Shown here piece after piece: positions 9,516 through 18,846 of a stretch of 64,000 bases of DNA. Position 1 is the first letter of the stretch, and every line of letters starts with the position of its first letter. The stretch spans positions 42,016 to 106,015 of the forward strand of contig NZ_BAUV01000010.1 in the NCBI RefSeq assembly GCF_000513135.1, written 5' to 3'. Below the pieces are notes generated by a model. It was not told the origin of the DNA and searched no databases. It saw nothing but the letters and a program-made list of their open reading frames with translations. This DNA is from Halalkalibacter akibai JCM 9157 (GTDB taxonomy: Bacteria; Bacillota; Bacilli; Bacillales; Bacillaceae_D). The position numbers were made by a program, and so were the translations under genes.

Positions 9516-10577
9516 GTGACTGTTCAGGTAGCTCAAGTGAAAATTGAAGAAGTAAATTTTGATCAAGACTTATTTATTGACGTTCGCTCCCCTGGCGAAT
9601 TTGCGGAATTTCGTTTACCTAATGCGATCAATGTTCCTCTTTTTTCCAATGAAGAAAGAGCACAAGTAGGGACCGTATTTAAAAGGAATAGTAGAGAAGA
9701 GGCAATTGAGCTAGGTTTAGCTCTTTATGCTCCAAAAATGGAATACTTCTACAAACGAATAAAGGATTTACAAACAGAGATGCCGAATAGACGTATCGTT
9801 GTCTATTGCTTTAGGGGTGGGCTTCGTAGCAGAACGATTGCTGGTACGATAGGTTTACTAGGGGTGGACTGTGTTCAACTAGAAGGTGGAATACGGTCTT
9901 TTAGAAAATACATTCAAGAAGGCTTAGAGCAAGAGGCTCAAATACAAAGGGAGTACTTAGTCCTTTCTGGCCATACTGGTACTAGAAAAACAGAGATATT
10001 AAATCAACTTCAAAATAAAGGCTACCCAGTAATTGATTTAGAAAATCTAGCAGGACATCGTGGTTCGATTTTTGGCTATATTGGAGTTCAACCGAATAGT
10101 CAAAAACAATTTGACTATTTGCTATTAAAACGCTTGAAACAACTTGAACAATCTCCTTACGTTATAATAGAGGGAGAAAGCAAACGTCTTGGCCGCGTAA
10201 TTCTTCCTGATTTTTTGTTAGAAGGAAAACAAATTGGAGAAAGACTCGAATTACATTATCCGTTTTGGGCAAGAGTTGAACATGTTTATCAGACTTATGA
10301 CCCAATTAAATATAAAGGGGAAATTCAGGAAGGCATTGATAAAATCACTAAATATTTATCATATGAGTTAAAAGAAGAAATGAAGGTACTTCTAGATAGG
10401 GAAGATTATAAGGGAGTTTTTGCAAAGCTATTAGAAGGATATTATGATCCAAGATATGCCCATAAGTTTAGTAGCTATAAGTCTCAAGCGACTGAACTTG
10501 AGTTCGAAACACTTGATGAAGGTGTTGAGAAAGTGATAACTTATATCGAACATTATAAAACAATGATAAAAAAATAA
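9516..10577 (+). CDS. mnmH: tRNA 2-selenouridine synthase (rhodanese plus P-loop)
   Basis: This 353-residue enzyme converts wobble 2-thiouridine of tRNA to 2-selenouridine, through a geranylated intermediate. The N-terminal rhodanese domain has IDVRSPGEF and the active-site Cys98 in VVYCFRGGLRS. The C-terminal half is P-loop-like, with GHTGTRKT at about 152-159, then LENLAGHRGSIFGYIG and IIEGESKRLGR. The loop carries Arg where the usual Walker A pattern has Gly. GTG start behind AAGGAGAA. No selD is visible here, so selenium supply must be encoded elsewhere if it is used. It sits just upstream of an ABC exporter pair and may be co-transcribed with it (34-nt gap). Confidence 0.92.
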   Translation: MTVQVAQVKIEEVNFDQDLFIDVRSPGEFAEFRLPNAINVPLFSNEERAQVGTVFKRNSREEAIELGLALYAPKMEYFYKRIKDLQTEMPNRRIVVYCFRGGLRSRTIAGTIGLLGVDCVQLEGGIRSFRKYIQEGLEQEAQIQREYLVLSGHTGTRKTEILNQLQNKGYPVIDLENLAGHRGSIFGYIGVQPNSQKQFDYLLLKRLKQLEQSPYVIIEGESKRLGRVILPDFLLEGKQIGERLELHYPFWARVEHVYQTYDPIKYKGEIQEGIDKITKYLSYELKEEMKVLLDREDYKGVFAKLLEGYYDPRYAHKFSSYKSQATELEFETLDEGVEKVITYIEHYKTMIKK

Positions 10578-10611
10578 AAATGTACTGTCTTAAGAAAGGT
10601 GATCGTTTAGA

Positions 10612-12375
10612 GTGAGTGTGTTTAAGGATCTTTGGTGGTTTTTTAAGCAAGAAAAAATGGCATATGGGATTGGGATTTTAATTTTAGCATTTGTTTCACT
10701 TTTTACTCTTGTTCCCCCGTTAATTGTCGGGGTTATCGTTGATCAAATCATAGAAGAGACATTGACAGGAAAATCGCTTTTGATGTGGGTCGGTATTTTA
10801 CTAGCTGTAGGTGCGTTTACGTATGTTTTTCGATATGTATGGAGGATTATGATCTTCGGAGCATCAATTCGGTTAGCCCGTTTACTGAGAAATCAGCTTT
10901 ATGGTCACTTTACAAAAATGTCTCATCGTTTTTATCAGCGGTATCGTACTGGTGATTTAATGGCCCATGCTACAAATGATATTAAGGCGGTGCAGATGAC
11001 GGCGGGGCAGGGTGTTCTTACACTAGTAGATTCATTAGCAATGGGTGGATTTGTAATCATTACTATGGCAGCAACCATTAGTTGGCAATTAACTCTGATT
11101 TGTTTAATACCGATGCCTTTTATGGCATATTTAACAAGTTACTATGGAACGTTACTGCACTCGCGTTTCCATCATGCACAATCGGCATTTTCTGAACTGA
11201 ATGATAATGTTCAGGAGAGTGTGACGGGTGTAAGGGTTGCCAAGACATTCGGACAAGAGTCGAATGAGATAGAGCGGTTTAAGGAAAAATCAAAAGAAGT
11301 AGTGGATAAAAATGTAGAGGTTGCAAGAATTGATGCATTATTTGATCCAACCATTTCATTAATAGTAGGAATCTCTTATTTTCTAGCTGTTGTTTTTGGT
11401 GCGAGATTTGTCATTGCTGGAGATTTAACATTAGGGCAATTGACTAGCTTCACTTTATACTTAGGACTTCTGATTTGGCCAATGTTAGCGTTTGGTTGGC
11501 TTTTTAATATTGTAGAAAGAGGACGGGCTTCATATGACCGTATATCCTCTTTGCTCTCTGAGAAGCAGGATATAACGGATGATGATGCAGGTCATAATCA
11601 AAAAGCAGTAGGAAACCTTCATGTTAGTATCAAAAGTTTTATGTATCCAGGTAGTCAAGAAAAGGCTCTTGAAAACATTGAGTTCATGCTAGAAGAAGGA
11701 AAAACTTTAGGTATCGTTGGGAAAACAGGTAGTGGTAAATCAACATTGATTCGCTTGCTACAACGAGAATACGATGTAAGTGACGGGTTTATTTCAATTG
11801 GCGATAAAAAAGTAAATCAATATCATCTTGATGTTTTGAAAGCGACTTTTGGTAATGTACCTCAAGATCATTTTTTATTCTCTGCTACGATCGCAGATAA
11901 TGTTGCTTTTGCTAAGCCGAACGCAACGATACAAGAGATTATAGAAAGTTGTCAATTGGCAAATATTCACGAAGATATTACCTCGTTTAAGGACCAATAC
12001 GAAACGGTTGTTGGAGAACGAGGAGTCACTTTATCAGGGGGGCAGAAACAGCGGATCTCAATAGCTCGTGCTATATTGCCAAATCCCAATATACTAATTT
12101 TAGATGATTCACTATCAGCCGTTGATGCAAAGACTGAAGAATTGATATTAAATTCTCTTCGTCAAAATCGACACGGGAAAACAACTATTATCACAGCACA
12201 CCGTCTAAGTGCAATTAAGCATGCAGATTTGATACTTGTCTTAGAAGACGGTCACATTGCTCAGCGTGGAACTCACGTTGACTTAATGAAAGAAGCGGGT
12301 TGGTACCGGAAAATGTATGAGCAGCAACAACTAGAAGAGATGGTTGAGAAAGGAGTAATCGAAGATGAAGCATAA
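10612..12375 (+). CDS. Heterodimeric ABC multidrug exporter subunit, BmrC/LmrC type (degenerate catalytic site)
   Basis: The 587-residue half-transporter has six N-terminal transmembrane helices and a C-terminal nucleotide-binding domain. The Walker A GKTGSGKS is near residue 370, the signature LSGGQKQ near 473, and Walker B reads ILILDDS near 495, followed by the H-loop ITAHR. Asp replaces the catalytic Glu after Walker B, the mark of the non-catalytic partner in asymmetric heterodimers. GTG start behind AAGGTGA. It overlaps the next gene by 11 nt. A second, separately regulated pair lies at 28-32 kb. Substrates are probably hydrophobic drugs, by family only. Confidence 0.9.
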   Translation: MSVFKDLWWFFKQEKMAYGIGILILAFVSLFTLVPPLIVGVIVDQIIEETLTGKSLLMWVGILLAVGAFTYVFRYVWRIMIFGASIRLARLLRNQLYGHFTKMSHRFYQRYRTGDLMAHATNDIKAVQMTAGQGVLTLVDSLAMGGFVIITMAATISWQLTLICLIPMPFMAYLTSYYGTLLHSRFHHAQSAFSELNDNVQESVTGVRVAKTFGQESNEIERFKEKSKEVVDKNVEVARIDALFDPTISLIVGISYFLAVVFGARFVIAGDLTLGQLTSFTLYLGLLIWPMLAFGWLFNIVERGRASYDRISSLLSEKQDITDDDAGHNQKAVGNLHVSIKSFMYPGSQEKALENIEFMLEEGKTLGIVGKTGSGKSTLIRLLQREYDVSDGFISIGDKKVNQYHLDVLKATFGNVPQDHFLFSATIADNVAFAKPNATIQEIIESCQLANIHEDITSFKDQYETVVGERGVTLSGGQKQRISIARAILPNPNILILDDSLSAVDAKTEELILNSLRQNRHGKTTIITAHRLSAIKHADLILVLEDGHIAQRGTHVDLMKEAGWYRKMYEQQQLEEMVEKGVIEDEA

Positions 12376-14149
12376 GGACCAGGTACTAACAAATAAAGAG
12401 CAGAAAGCGATTCTGATTCGGTTACTTTCTTACGCAAAAAATCATACAAAAACCTTGTTGTTTGCGTTTTTCTTGCTCGTACTAGCAACTGTAGCTGAAT
12501 TAATCGGACCCATTCTAATTAAGATCTTCATTGATGATTATTTAACACCGAGAGAATTTCCTTTTGAACCATTACTTTGGCTAGGAATTATCTATGTTGT
12601 TTTACATTTGTCATCTGTTTTTATCAATTATTTCCAAGCTTTTTTATTCCAAACAATCTCTTTGAAAATTGTACAAGAACTTCGGGTTGATGTTTTTTCA
12701 AACGTAGAGAAACAAGGATTAGCCTTTTTTGATCGAACGCCTGCGGGTGCACTCATATCTCGAATTACGAATGATACAGAATCAATTAAGGAATTTTACT
12801 TAACTGTACTAGCCAATTTCGTTCAAAACATTTTATTCTTAGTCGGGATTTTTATCGCAATGTTTTATTTAAATGCCACACTGGCTTTATTTTGCCTTGT
12901 TCTGTTACCAATTATTTTTGGTTTAATGCAGGTTTACAGAAAAATTAGTTCACGCTTGTATGCTGATATGAGCGAAAAACTAAGTTTATTAAATTCAAAA
13001 ATGAATGAGACGATTCAAGGTATGGCTATTGTTCAAATGTTTAGACAGGAGAGTAGGCTAAGAAAAGAATTTAGTGATGTGAATGAGGAGCATCTTGAGT
13101 CTGGAATGAAAACCATGAAACTAGATGGATTGTTACTTAGACCTGCGATAGACTTAATATCTATTCTGGCATTAATCTTAATCTTAAGCTTTTTTGGTTT
13201 TAGGTCATTCATTGGTCCTGTTGAAATTGGTGTGTTATATGCATTTGTTAATTATCTTGATCGATTCTTTGAGCCTGTTAACCAAATGATGATGCGCTTA
13301 TCCTTGTTTCAACAAGCAATTGTTTCCGGTGGAAGGGTATTTAAACTGATGGATCATGAAGAATTAGCTCCGGTTCAAAAAGGAAACGATTCCCCAAAAA
13401 TTAATAACGGTGAGATTGAGTTTAAGAATGTCTCATTTTCTTATGATGGAGAAACGGATGTGTTAAAAAATATCTCGTTTTCTGTAAAGCAAGGTGAAAC
13501 GATTGCTTTAGTTGGGCACACTGGTAGTGGAAAAAGCTCTATCATTAATGTATTAATGCGATTTTATCCATTAGACCGTGGGGAAGTATTGATTGATGGA
13601 AAACCTCTTGACACATATGCTAATCGTGAATTAAGAGAAAATGTCGGGTTGGTTCTCCAAGATCCTTTCCTGTATACTGGAACCATCGCAAGTAACATAA
13701 GGTTATATAGAGAACATTTAACAGATACACAAGTGAAAGAAGCAGCTGAATTCGTAAGGGCTAATGAGTTTATAGAGAAGCTTCCAAATGCCTATCAAGC
13801 CGAAGTAACTGAACGAGGTTCCACTTTATCTAGTGGACAAAGGCAATTGTTATCTTTTGCAAGAACGATCGCAACGAACCCTAAGATTTTGATTTTAGAT
13901 GAGGCAACGGCCAATGTTGATACCGAGACAGAAGAAGCGATTCAAGATGCATTAAAACGTATGCAAAAAGGTCGAACGACTATCGCGATTGCCCATAGGT
14001 TGTCAACAATTAAAGACGCTGACCAAATTTTAGTTCTTCATAAGGGAGAAGTGGTTGAAAGAGGAAATCACTTAGAACTGTTAGAGCGTAAGGGACTTTA
14101 TCATAAAATGTATTTATTACAAAAGGGTTCAGACCTCGAACGCGTATAA
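12365..14149 (+). CDS. Heterodimeric ABC multidrug exporter subunit, BmrD/LmrD type (catalytic)
   Basis: The 594-residue partner of the preceding subunit has a six-helix membrane domain, Walker A GHTGSGKS near residue 385, signature LSSGQRQ near 488, Walker B with the catalytic Glu (LILDEATANVD) near 508 and AIAHR. It keeps the catalytic Glu but has an altered signature, complementing the other subunit so that one consensus ATP site forms between them. It is shorter than the 677-residue BmrD-like protein at 30 kb because it lacks that protein's extracellular insertion. Translationally coupled start; terminator downstream. Confidence 0.9.
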   Translation: MKHKDQVLTNKEQKAILIRLLSYAKNHTKTLLFAFFLLVLATVAELIGPILIKIFIDDYLTPREFPFEPLLWLGIIYVVLHLSSVFINYFQAFLFQTISLKIVQELRVDVFSNVEKQGLAFFDRTPAGALISRITNDTESIKEFYLTVLANFVQNILFLVGIFIAMFYLNATLALFCLVLLPIIFGLMQVYRKISSRLYADMSEKLSLLNSKMNETIQGMAIVQMFRQESRLRKEFSDVNEEHLESGMKTMKLDGLLLRPAIDLISILALILILSFFGFRSFIGPVEIGVLYAFVNYLDRFFEPVNQMMMRLSLFQQAIVSGGRVFKLMDHEELAPVQKGNDSPKINNGEIEFKNVSFSYDGETDVLKNISFSVKQGETIALVGHTGSGKSSIINVLMRFYPLDRGEVLIDGKPLDTYANRELRENVGLVLQDPFLYTGTIASNIRLYREHLTDTQVKEAAEFVRANEFIEKLPNAYQAEVTERGSTLSSGQRQLLSFARTIATNPKILILDEATANVDTETEEAIQDALKRMQKGRTTIAIAHRLSTIKDADQILVLHKGEVVERGNHLELLERKGLYHKMYLLQKGSDLERV

Positions 14150-14152
14150 TAC

Positions 14153-14193
14153 AAGAGAACCACCTTCTATTTAGGGAAGTGGTTCTCTTTTGT
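14153..14193. terminator. Bidirectional terminator between the ABC exporter and the Spo0E-like gene
   Basis: AAGAGAACCACCTTC pairs with GAAGTGGTTCTCTT (one bulged C) and is flanked by T on the plus side. It overlaps the last codons of the minus-strand gene. Confidence 0.85.
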
Positions 14194-14337
14194 CGTCATA
14201 TGATTATAATGATTGAGCAATGCATCAAGCTCTTGACTCAACGCTAGTACGGCTTGAGAGGAAAGGCCTTTTAAAGATGCAAGTTCTATTAGTTCTCTAC
14301 GTTTTATTTCAATGATGTCTAGTAACCGTTCGCTCAT
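14167..14337 (-). CDS. Spo0E-like aspartyl-phosphate phosphatase
   Basis: This 56-residue helical hairpin protein belongs to the Spo0E family, which dephosphorylates Spo0A~P and delays sporulation. The family motif SQELDALLNHY is intact. Start chosen at the ATG at 14337 (MSERLLDIIEIK) behind AAAGGA with a 6-nt spacer; the in-frame extension upstream has no RBS. The B. subtilis member YnzD lies in the same neighbourhood, so this is probably its counterpart. It stands alone on the minus strand. Confidence 0.85.
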   Translation of the reverse strand: MSERLLDIIEIKRRELIELASLKGLSSQAVLALSQELDALLNHYNHMTTKENHFPK

Positions 14338-14543
14338 CGAGATTCCTTTCTTCTCTAAACTATTGTAATAATTATACATTTTATTTTATATAATTTCAAG
14401 GTTTAGTGAATGATGAATAAACTGTAAGAAAAAGGTGATAGCTGATTTAATAGATTCCCTACAGCGAATGGATTGAAACTAGACAAGCTTTCATGTATCT
14501 TTAGAAGAGATAAACACCTTTATCGTGGAAAGGGGTGGACAGC

Positions 14544-15046
14544 TTGAATGACACCTATGTATGGATTACAACGATTGGGGCAGTGGTAATGGCAATGTTC
14601 GCTTTCGTTATTCGGTTAAGAGCAACGAAAAAGCCAGTTTCAGTTAAAAAAATTATTATCCCCCCTTTGCTATGTCAACCGGCTTTTTGATGTTTCTATA
14701 TGAACCTGCTAGACCAGCTTTCTTACAAGTAATAGAAGCGGTGTTAGTCGGTATACTCTTTTCAATTTTATTAATTAAAACGTCTAAATTTGAAATTAGA
14801 AACCAACAAATTTACATGAAGAGATCAAAGGCATTCGCTTTCATTTTAATAGGGTTGTTGCTAGCTCGGATCATATTTAAATTGGTAATTGGAGATGCGA
14901 TTCATGTAGAAGAACTCGCAGGCATGTTTTTCTTATTAGCTTATGGCATGATTATCCCTTGGAGAATCTCTATGTATATTAATTACCGCAAAATTGAAAA
15001 AGAGCTTGAAGAACATATTCGAACCCAACCACTGCCAATGTCGTAA
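14544..15046 (+). pseudogene. ccdC: CcdC-type cytochrome c biogenesis membrane protein, split by a frameshift
   Basis: A TTG start at 14544 behind AAAGGGG opens a frame with one transmembrane helix, then RLRATKKPVSVKKIIIPP, and stops soon after. The continuation MSTGFLMFLYEPARPAF, three further helices and a charged C-terminus are in another frame from 14672. One missing base in the CCCCCC run at 14660-14665 would join them as IIPPFAMSTGF. The joined product of about 167 residues fits CcdC (YneJ family), which in Bacillus acts with CcdA in cytochrome c maturation. ccdA itself is not present here. Possibly a sequencing error rather than a true break. Confidence 0.8.
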
Positions 15047-15080
15047 TTTTAACTCTTTATAATGAGCCCAAAAAGAATAA

Positions 15081-15118
15081 ACAAGAAAACGACACCGGCT
15101 ACCGATGTCGTTTTCTTG
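15081..15118. terminator. Bidirectional terminator between ccdC and yneK
   Basis: ACAAGAAAACGACA pairs with TGTCGTTTTCTTGT (14 bp), extended by CGG-CTA-CCG after one mismatch; A and T runs on either side suit both directions. Confidence 0.88.
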
Positions 15119-15121
15119 TCG

Positions 15122-15553
15122 TTAAGATGATTCTAGCAATTCTTGATATGGTTGCATATCAATGTTCTTCTCACGTAATTTCTTAATAAGAAATTTGTGA
15201 TCTCGTTTTGGAGTAGCTAATATATAGCCACGAATAATATAGTCTAGTGTTAATTCATCAATTTTGTCATGAAGAGCAAGTTCACCAATTTTTCCTGCGA
15301 TCTTCCCCTTTGCTACATCACGGAACAACTCAGGTACTGGTTCTACTAAATCATTTAAGAGTTGACGTTGGTCTTCTTTCCATAAATGAAGTGTTTTTTC
15401 TATATAATATTCCTGCCAATCAAGAATAGATTTTCCGTCTTCTTTAGGTAGTCTCTTCAAGAACTTTCGGAACATAAAATATCCACCAATAAACATGACA
15501 GTAATTAAGAAAATAGTCCATAAAACGATAAACCACATAAACCAAGTGGGCAT
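15122..15553 (-). CDS. yneK: YneK family membrane protein (DUF2621)
   Basis: The 143-residue protein starts with a transmembrane helix (about residues 5-28), followed by FRKFLKRLPKEDGKS, LDWQEYYIEK, VPELFRDVAKGKIAGKIGELAL and YIIRGYILATPKRDHKFL, the conserved core of the YneK/DUF2621 family. Start at ATG 15553, 6 nt from AGGTG; the upstream GTG overlaps the RBS. It converges on ccdC, and both are neighbours in B. subtilis. Biochemical function is unknown. Confidence 0.92.
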   Translation of the reverse strand: MPTWFMWFIVLWTIFLITVMFIGGYFMFRKFLKRLPKEDGKSILDWQEYYIEKTLHLWKEDQRQLLNDLVEPVPELFRDVAKGKIAGKIGELALHDKIDELTLDYIIRGYILATPKRDHKFLIKKLREKNIDMQPYQELLESS

Positions 15554-15684
15554 TATTTTCACCTCAGCTTTTATTCATTCCTATCCTACCACAAAAACGA
15601 AAAACCTGCGAATAGAATAGGTTAAAATAGAAAGATTCCAATATTGATGTGTGAGTGGTAAGATTAATAGCTGAGGTGAAAATT

Positions 15685-16104
15685 ATGATTATAATTATAA
15701 GTTATGCATTACATATGCTTGTTTCAGTTCTATTCTTTTTACTTATCCCGTTTCCTTTTTTAATTAAAGGAAGTTTACTGGACGAGCCTGGTAGATTTGA
15801 GCTTTTGTTAAAAATCTACAAACGAATCATTTGGGTTGCTCATGGAGGGGTGATCGTTTCGCTAGTTTCTGGCTTTCTTTTAACTTCCTCATGGACGACA
15901 GTTTGGTTTATCATTGTTATCTTGATATGGCTTGTCCTCAGTGCATTTCTTGGAATGTCTGCAAAAATGATTAGAATAATTTTAGAAAGAATAACCGGTA
16001 AGGAAAAAGCTGAAGATGAGATTGCTAAATTAAGATTCTACAGCTTTATGTTAATGATCTCAATTTTATCGATGTTTCTAATGAAATTCGTAGTGTATCT
16101 TTAG
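15685..16104 (+). CDS. Four-helix membrane protein of unknown function
   Basis: A 139-residue, strongly hydrophobic protein with about four transmembrane segments (residues 2-28, 51-69, 76-95, 117-138) and a charged cytoplasmic loop LERITGKEKAEDEIAKLR. ATG 15685 is preceded by GAGGTGA. It is divergent from yneK, with 131 nt between start codons. I do not recognise the family with confidence. Confidence 0.75.
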   Translation: MIIIISYALHMLVSVLFFLLIPFPFLIKGSLLDEPGRFELLLKIYKRIIWVAHGGVIVSLVSGFLLTSSWTTVWFIIVILIWLVLSAFLGMSAKMIRIILERITGKEKAEDEIAKLRFYSFMLMISILSMFLMKFVVYL

Positions 16105-16123
16105 GTTTTGGCAAATATTTGTA

Positions 16124-16153
16124 AGCTCTTTTGTGTAAATTAACAAAAGGGCT
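16124..16153 (+). terminator. Possible terminator hairpin before ald
   Basis: AGCTCTTTTGT pairs with ACAAAAGGGCT (wobble pairs, 8-nt loop) but is followed by ATAAAATA rather than a clear T run. Confidence 0.4.
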
Positions 16154-16239
16154 ATAAAATATTTTGCAATCTAGACAATGTCAGCTCTTCATAAAATGGC
16201 TATACTGACATTAATAAGGAAGTTTGAGGAGGACATAAA

Positions 16240-17361
16240 ATGTTAATAGGTGTACCTAAGGAAATAAAAAACAACGAAAACCGAGTAGCGATGACACCTG
16301 CAAGTGTAATGACACTAGTGCAGGGTGGACATAGAGTTATTATTGAGAAACAAGCAGGAGTAGGTAGTGGGTTTGAAGACGAAGCTTATATCCAAGCTGG
16401 AGCGGAAATTGAAGAAGATGTAGCCTCTATTTGGAGCAATGTTGATATGATTATGAAGGTGAAGGAACCTTTACCATCGGAATATGCTTTTTTTCGTAAA
16501 GGATTAATTTTATTCACATATCTTCATCTTGCGGCTGAACCTCAATTGGCAAAAGCATTAGTGGAAAATGAAGTAACTTCGATCGCCTATGAAACAGTTC
16601 AAGTAGGACGTACTTTACCTCTTCTAACACCAATGAGCGAAGTGGCTGGACGTATGGCGGCTCAAATAGGAGCTCAGTTTCTTGAAAAGCCAAAAGGTGG
16701 AAAAGGTATTCTCCTTTCAGGTGTACCAGGAGTAAAAAGAGGAAAAGTAACTGTAATTGGCGGTGGGGTAGTTGGAACAAATGCTGCTAAAATTGCAATG
16801 GGTCTTGGAGCGGATGTTACGATCATGGATTTAAGTCCCGATCGACTACGTCAATTAGATGATTTATATGGAACCGATATCCAAACATTAATGTCTAATC
16901 CCCTTAATATTGCAGAAGCTGTAGCAGATTCTGATTTAGTCATTGGAGCTGTTTTAATCCCTGGAGCAAAAGCGCCAAAGCTTGTGACGGAAGAAATGAT
17001 TCAATCGATGAAGCCAGGATCTGTTGTAGTGGATGTTGCAATAGACCAAGGTGGTATTATTGAGACGGTTGATCGTATTACGACTCATGACGAACCAACT
17101 TATACTAAGCATGATGTCGTTCATTATGCTGTAGCCAATATGCCTGGAGCTGTACCAAGAACTTCTACAATTGCTTTAACAAATGTGACAATTCCTTATG
17201 CCCTTCAAATTGCTAACAAAGGTGTTAAACAAGCACTTATTGAAAATCATGCTTTAGAATTAGGTTTGAATACAGCTGCTGGCGCAGTAACATACGCAGC
17301 CGTCGCAAATGACCTTGGTTATGATTATTTAACTGCTGCAGAAGCTTTAGAAAGAATTTAA
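16240..17361 (+). CDS. ald: Alanine dehydrogenase
   Basis: The 373-residue NAD-dependent enzyme interconverts L-alanine and pyruvate plus ammonia, and is used in alanine catabolism and sporulation. It shows [20 protein letters not shown] at the N-terminus, the substrate lysine in KVKEP (Lys75), His96 in YLHLAAE, and the Rossmann motif [25 protein letters not shown] precedes the ATG. The length is standard. It stands alone with a terminator; no adjacent AdeR-type regulator is seen. Confidence 0.97.
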   Translation: MLIGVPKEIKNNENRVAMTPASVMTLVQGGHRVIIEKQAGVGSGFEDEAYIQAGAEIEEDVASIWSNVDMIMKVKEPLPSEYAFFRKGLILFTYLHLAAEPQLAKALVENEVTSIAYETVQVGRTLPLLTPMSEVAGRMAAQIGAQFLEKPKGGKGILLSGVPGVKRGKVTVIGGGVVGTNAAKIAMGLGADVTIMDLSPDRLRQLDDLYGTDIQTLMSNPLNIAEAVADSDLVIGAVLIPGAKAPKLVTEEMIQSMKPGSVVVDVAIDQGGIIETVDRITTHDEPTYTKHDVVHYAVANMPGAVPRTSTIALTNVTIPYALQIANKGVKQALIENHALELGLNTAAGAVTYAAVANDLGYDYLTAAEALERI

Positions 17362-17376
17362 TTTGTAATTTGTGCT

Positions 17377-17411
17377 AAGACTAAATCTTTAAATTGATTT
17401 AGTCTTTTTTC
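17377..17411 (+). terminator. Terminator of ald
   Basis: AAGACTAAATC pairs with GATTTAGTCTT (11 bp, 8-nt loop) and ends in T6. Confidence 0.9.
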
Positions 17412-17497
17412 TGCTTGTTATACTAGATCTAATAGGAATTATATTGAACCTTTGATAAAATAGGTAGGAACATCGAAGGGTGAAAGGAAGTTTAAGC

Positions 17498-17692
17498 ATG
17501 GAAAAACAAGAAATACTAGAGATCATTGAGAAATTACGAAAGAGAGAGATAGATTCATACTTAGTTCCCAAAATGCATTTTCTACTATTTTGTCAAGTGT
17601 TACTTAAGCAAGAGGATGCGATTGACTTTAGAGGAAATGCGCAACATGGTGGAGATACTATTTACACTTATGAACCTGGCTGGACAAAATAA
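17498..17692 (+). CDS. Small conserved-looking hypothetical protein
   Basis: A 64-residue soluble protein: an N-terminal amphipathic helix (KQEILEIIEKLRKREID), a short hydrophobic stretch (KMHFLLFCQVLL) and an aromatic C-terminus (GGDTIYTYEPGWTK). Start at ATG 17498 behind AAAGGAAG. It is flanked by terminators on both sides, so it is an independent unit. Family not recognised. Confidence 0.65.
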   Translation: MEKQEILEIIEKLRKREIDSYLVPKMHFLLFCQVLLKQEDAIDFRGNAQHGGDTIYTYEPGWTK

Positions 17693-17739
17693 AAGGAATA
17701 CAAAAAGCTGTTAATGCATAAAAGTGAGGAAACGATCGC

Positions 17740-17782
17740 AAAGCAAGCACCTGTTACCGTCTAATGGGTGCTTGCTTTTTTG
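17740..17782 (+). terminator. Terminator before wrbA
   Basis: AAAGCAAGCACC pairs with GGTGCTTGCTTT (12 bp, 15-nt loop) and runs into TTTT. Confidence 0.9.
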
Positions 17783-17863
17783 TATAAAAAGGATGTATTG
17801 GCGCAAAATAGATTAGAAATTATGTCTAACTATAACGTTAATAGTTGATAAAGGAGAATGTCA

Positions 17864-18463
17864 ATGACAGTTAAACTTGCAGTAATCTATTATAGTTCAA
17901 CAGGTACAAATTATCAGTTAGCTCAGTGGGCAGAAAAAGGAGGGAAAGAAGCAGGTGCAGAAGTAAAAGTATTAAAAGTACCTGAACTAGCTCCACAGTC
18001 TGCAATTGAACAGAATCCAGCTTGGAAAGCTCATGTTAAAGCAACAAAGGACGTACCAGAAGTCAGTTTGGATGACTTAGAATGGGCTGATGCTATTATT
18101 TTCAGTGTCCCAACTCGATTCGGAAATATGCCAGCTCAAATGAAACAATTCTTAGATCAAACAGGTGGATTATGGTATCACGGCAAATTAATAAACAAAG
18201 TTGTAAGCGCGATGTCCTCCGCTCAAAATTTACATGGTGGTCAAGAAGCGACGATATTGTCACTGTATACAACGATGCATCATTGGGGTGCATTGATTGC
18301 TAGCCCAGGCTATACGGATCCTGTTTTATTTACTACTGGAGGAAACCCTTATGGTACGAGCGTAACCGTTGATCAGGATGGGAAGATGCAAGAAAATGTT
18401 GAACCAGCGGTGATGCATCAAGTAAAAAGAACGATAGATATAGCTAAGAAGATTAAATCTTAA
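17864..18463 (+). CDS. wrbA: NAD(P)H:quinone oxidoreductase, WrbA family flavodoxin
   Basis: The 199-residue FMN protein reduces quinones by two electrons, protecting against redox stress. It has the flavodoxin phosphate loop YYSSTGTNYQLA, then FSVPTRFGNMPAQMKQFLDQTGGLW and YTTMHHWGALIASPGYT, all typical of WrbA. ATG 17864 follows AAGGAG by 7 nt; the ATG two codons earlier is too close to the RBS. Terminators on both sides imply a single-gene transcript. Confidence 0.95.
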   Translation: MTVKLAVIYYSSTGTNYQLAQWAEKGGKEAGAEVKVLKVPELAPQSAIEQNPAWKAHVKATKDVPEVSLDDLEWADAIIFSVPTRFGNMPAQMKQFLDQTGGLWYHGKLINKVVSAMSSAQNLHGGQEATILSLYTTMHHWGALIASPGYTDPVLFTTGGNPYGTSVTVDQDGKMQENVEPAVMHQVKRTIDIAKKIKS

Positions 18464-18492
18464 GGCTTGTGGAATAAGGCTATAATAATTAG

Positions 18493-18537
18493 AAAAGGAT
18501 GTTCCAAAGAAGCAACTCTCTGGAACATCCTTTTTTT
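18493..18537. terminator. Terminator between wrbA and the YjcZ-type gene
   Basis: AAAAGGATGTTCCA pairs with TGGAACATCCTTTT over a 14-nt loop; T-rich on the plus side and A-rich on the other, so it may serve both genes. Confidence 0.9.
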
Positions 18538-18544
18538 AGTCTAC

Positions 18545-18634
18545 TTACGCGATGTAAGCAGAACCTACAATTACTAATAAAATAAATAACACTACGATTA
18601 GTGTAAAGCTACTAGCTCCTGCAAAGTGAGTCAT
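18545..18634 (-). CDS. YjcZ family sporulation-associated small membrane protein
   Basis: A 29-residue peptide that is mostly one transmembrane helix: FAGASSFTLIVVLFILLVIV followed by GSAYIA. The Gly/Ser-rich start and the near-invariant FTLIVVLFILL(I/V)IVG pattern are those of Bacillus YjcZ/YvzE-type sporulation peptides. The ATG has a very strong AAAGGAGGAA site at the right distance. Such peptides are often missed because of their size. Confidence 0.88.
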   Translation of the reverse strand: MTHFAGASSFTLIVVLFILLVIVGSAYIA

Positions 18635-18846
18635 GTGAAATTCCTCCTTTTTTAGTTGCTACACCATATGTGTATGTAGTCAGTTTGAAAATGTGAAAGA
18701 AATTCATTTTCTATGCAAATGAAAATATGGTCGGGAGAATGAGAATCCAAAAGCACGTGTTTAATGTTAAAGTAAAAGGTAGGAATAAATCTTCTTACAT
18801 AAAGCAAGTTTCGTATCATACGAAAGGGAAAAAAGGGGGGATTTTC

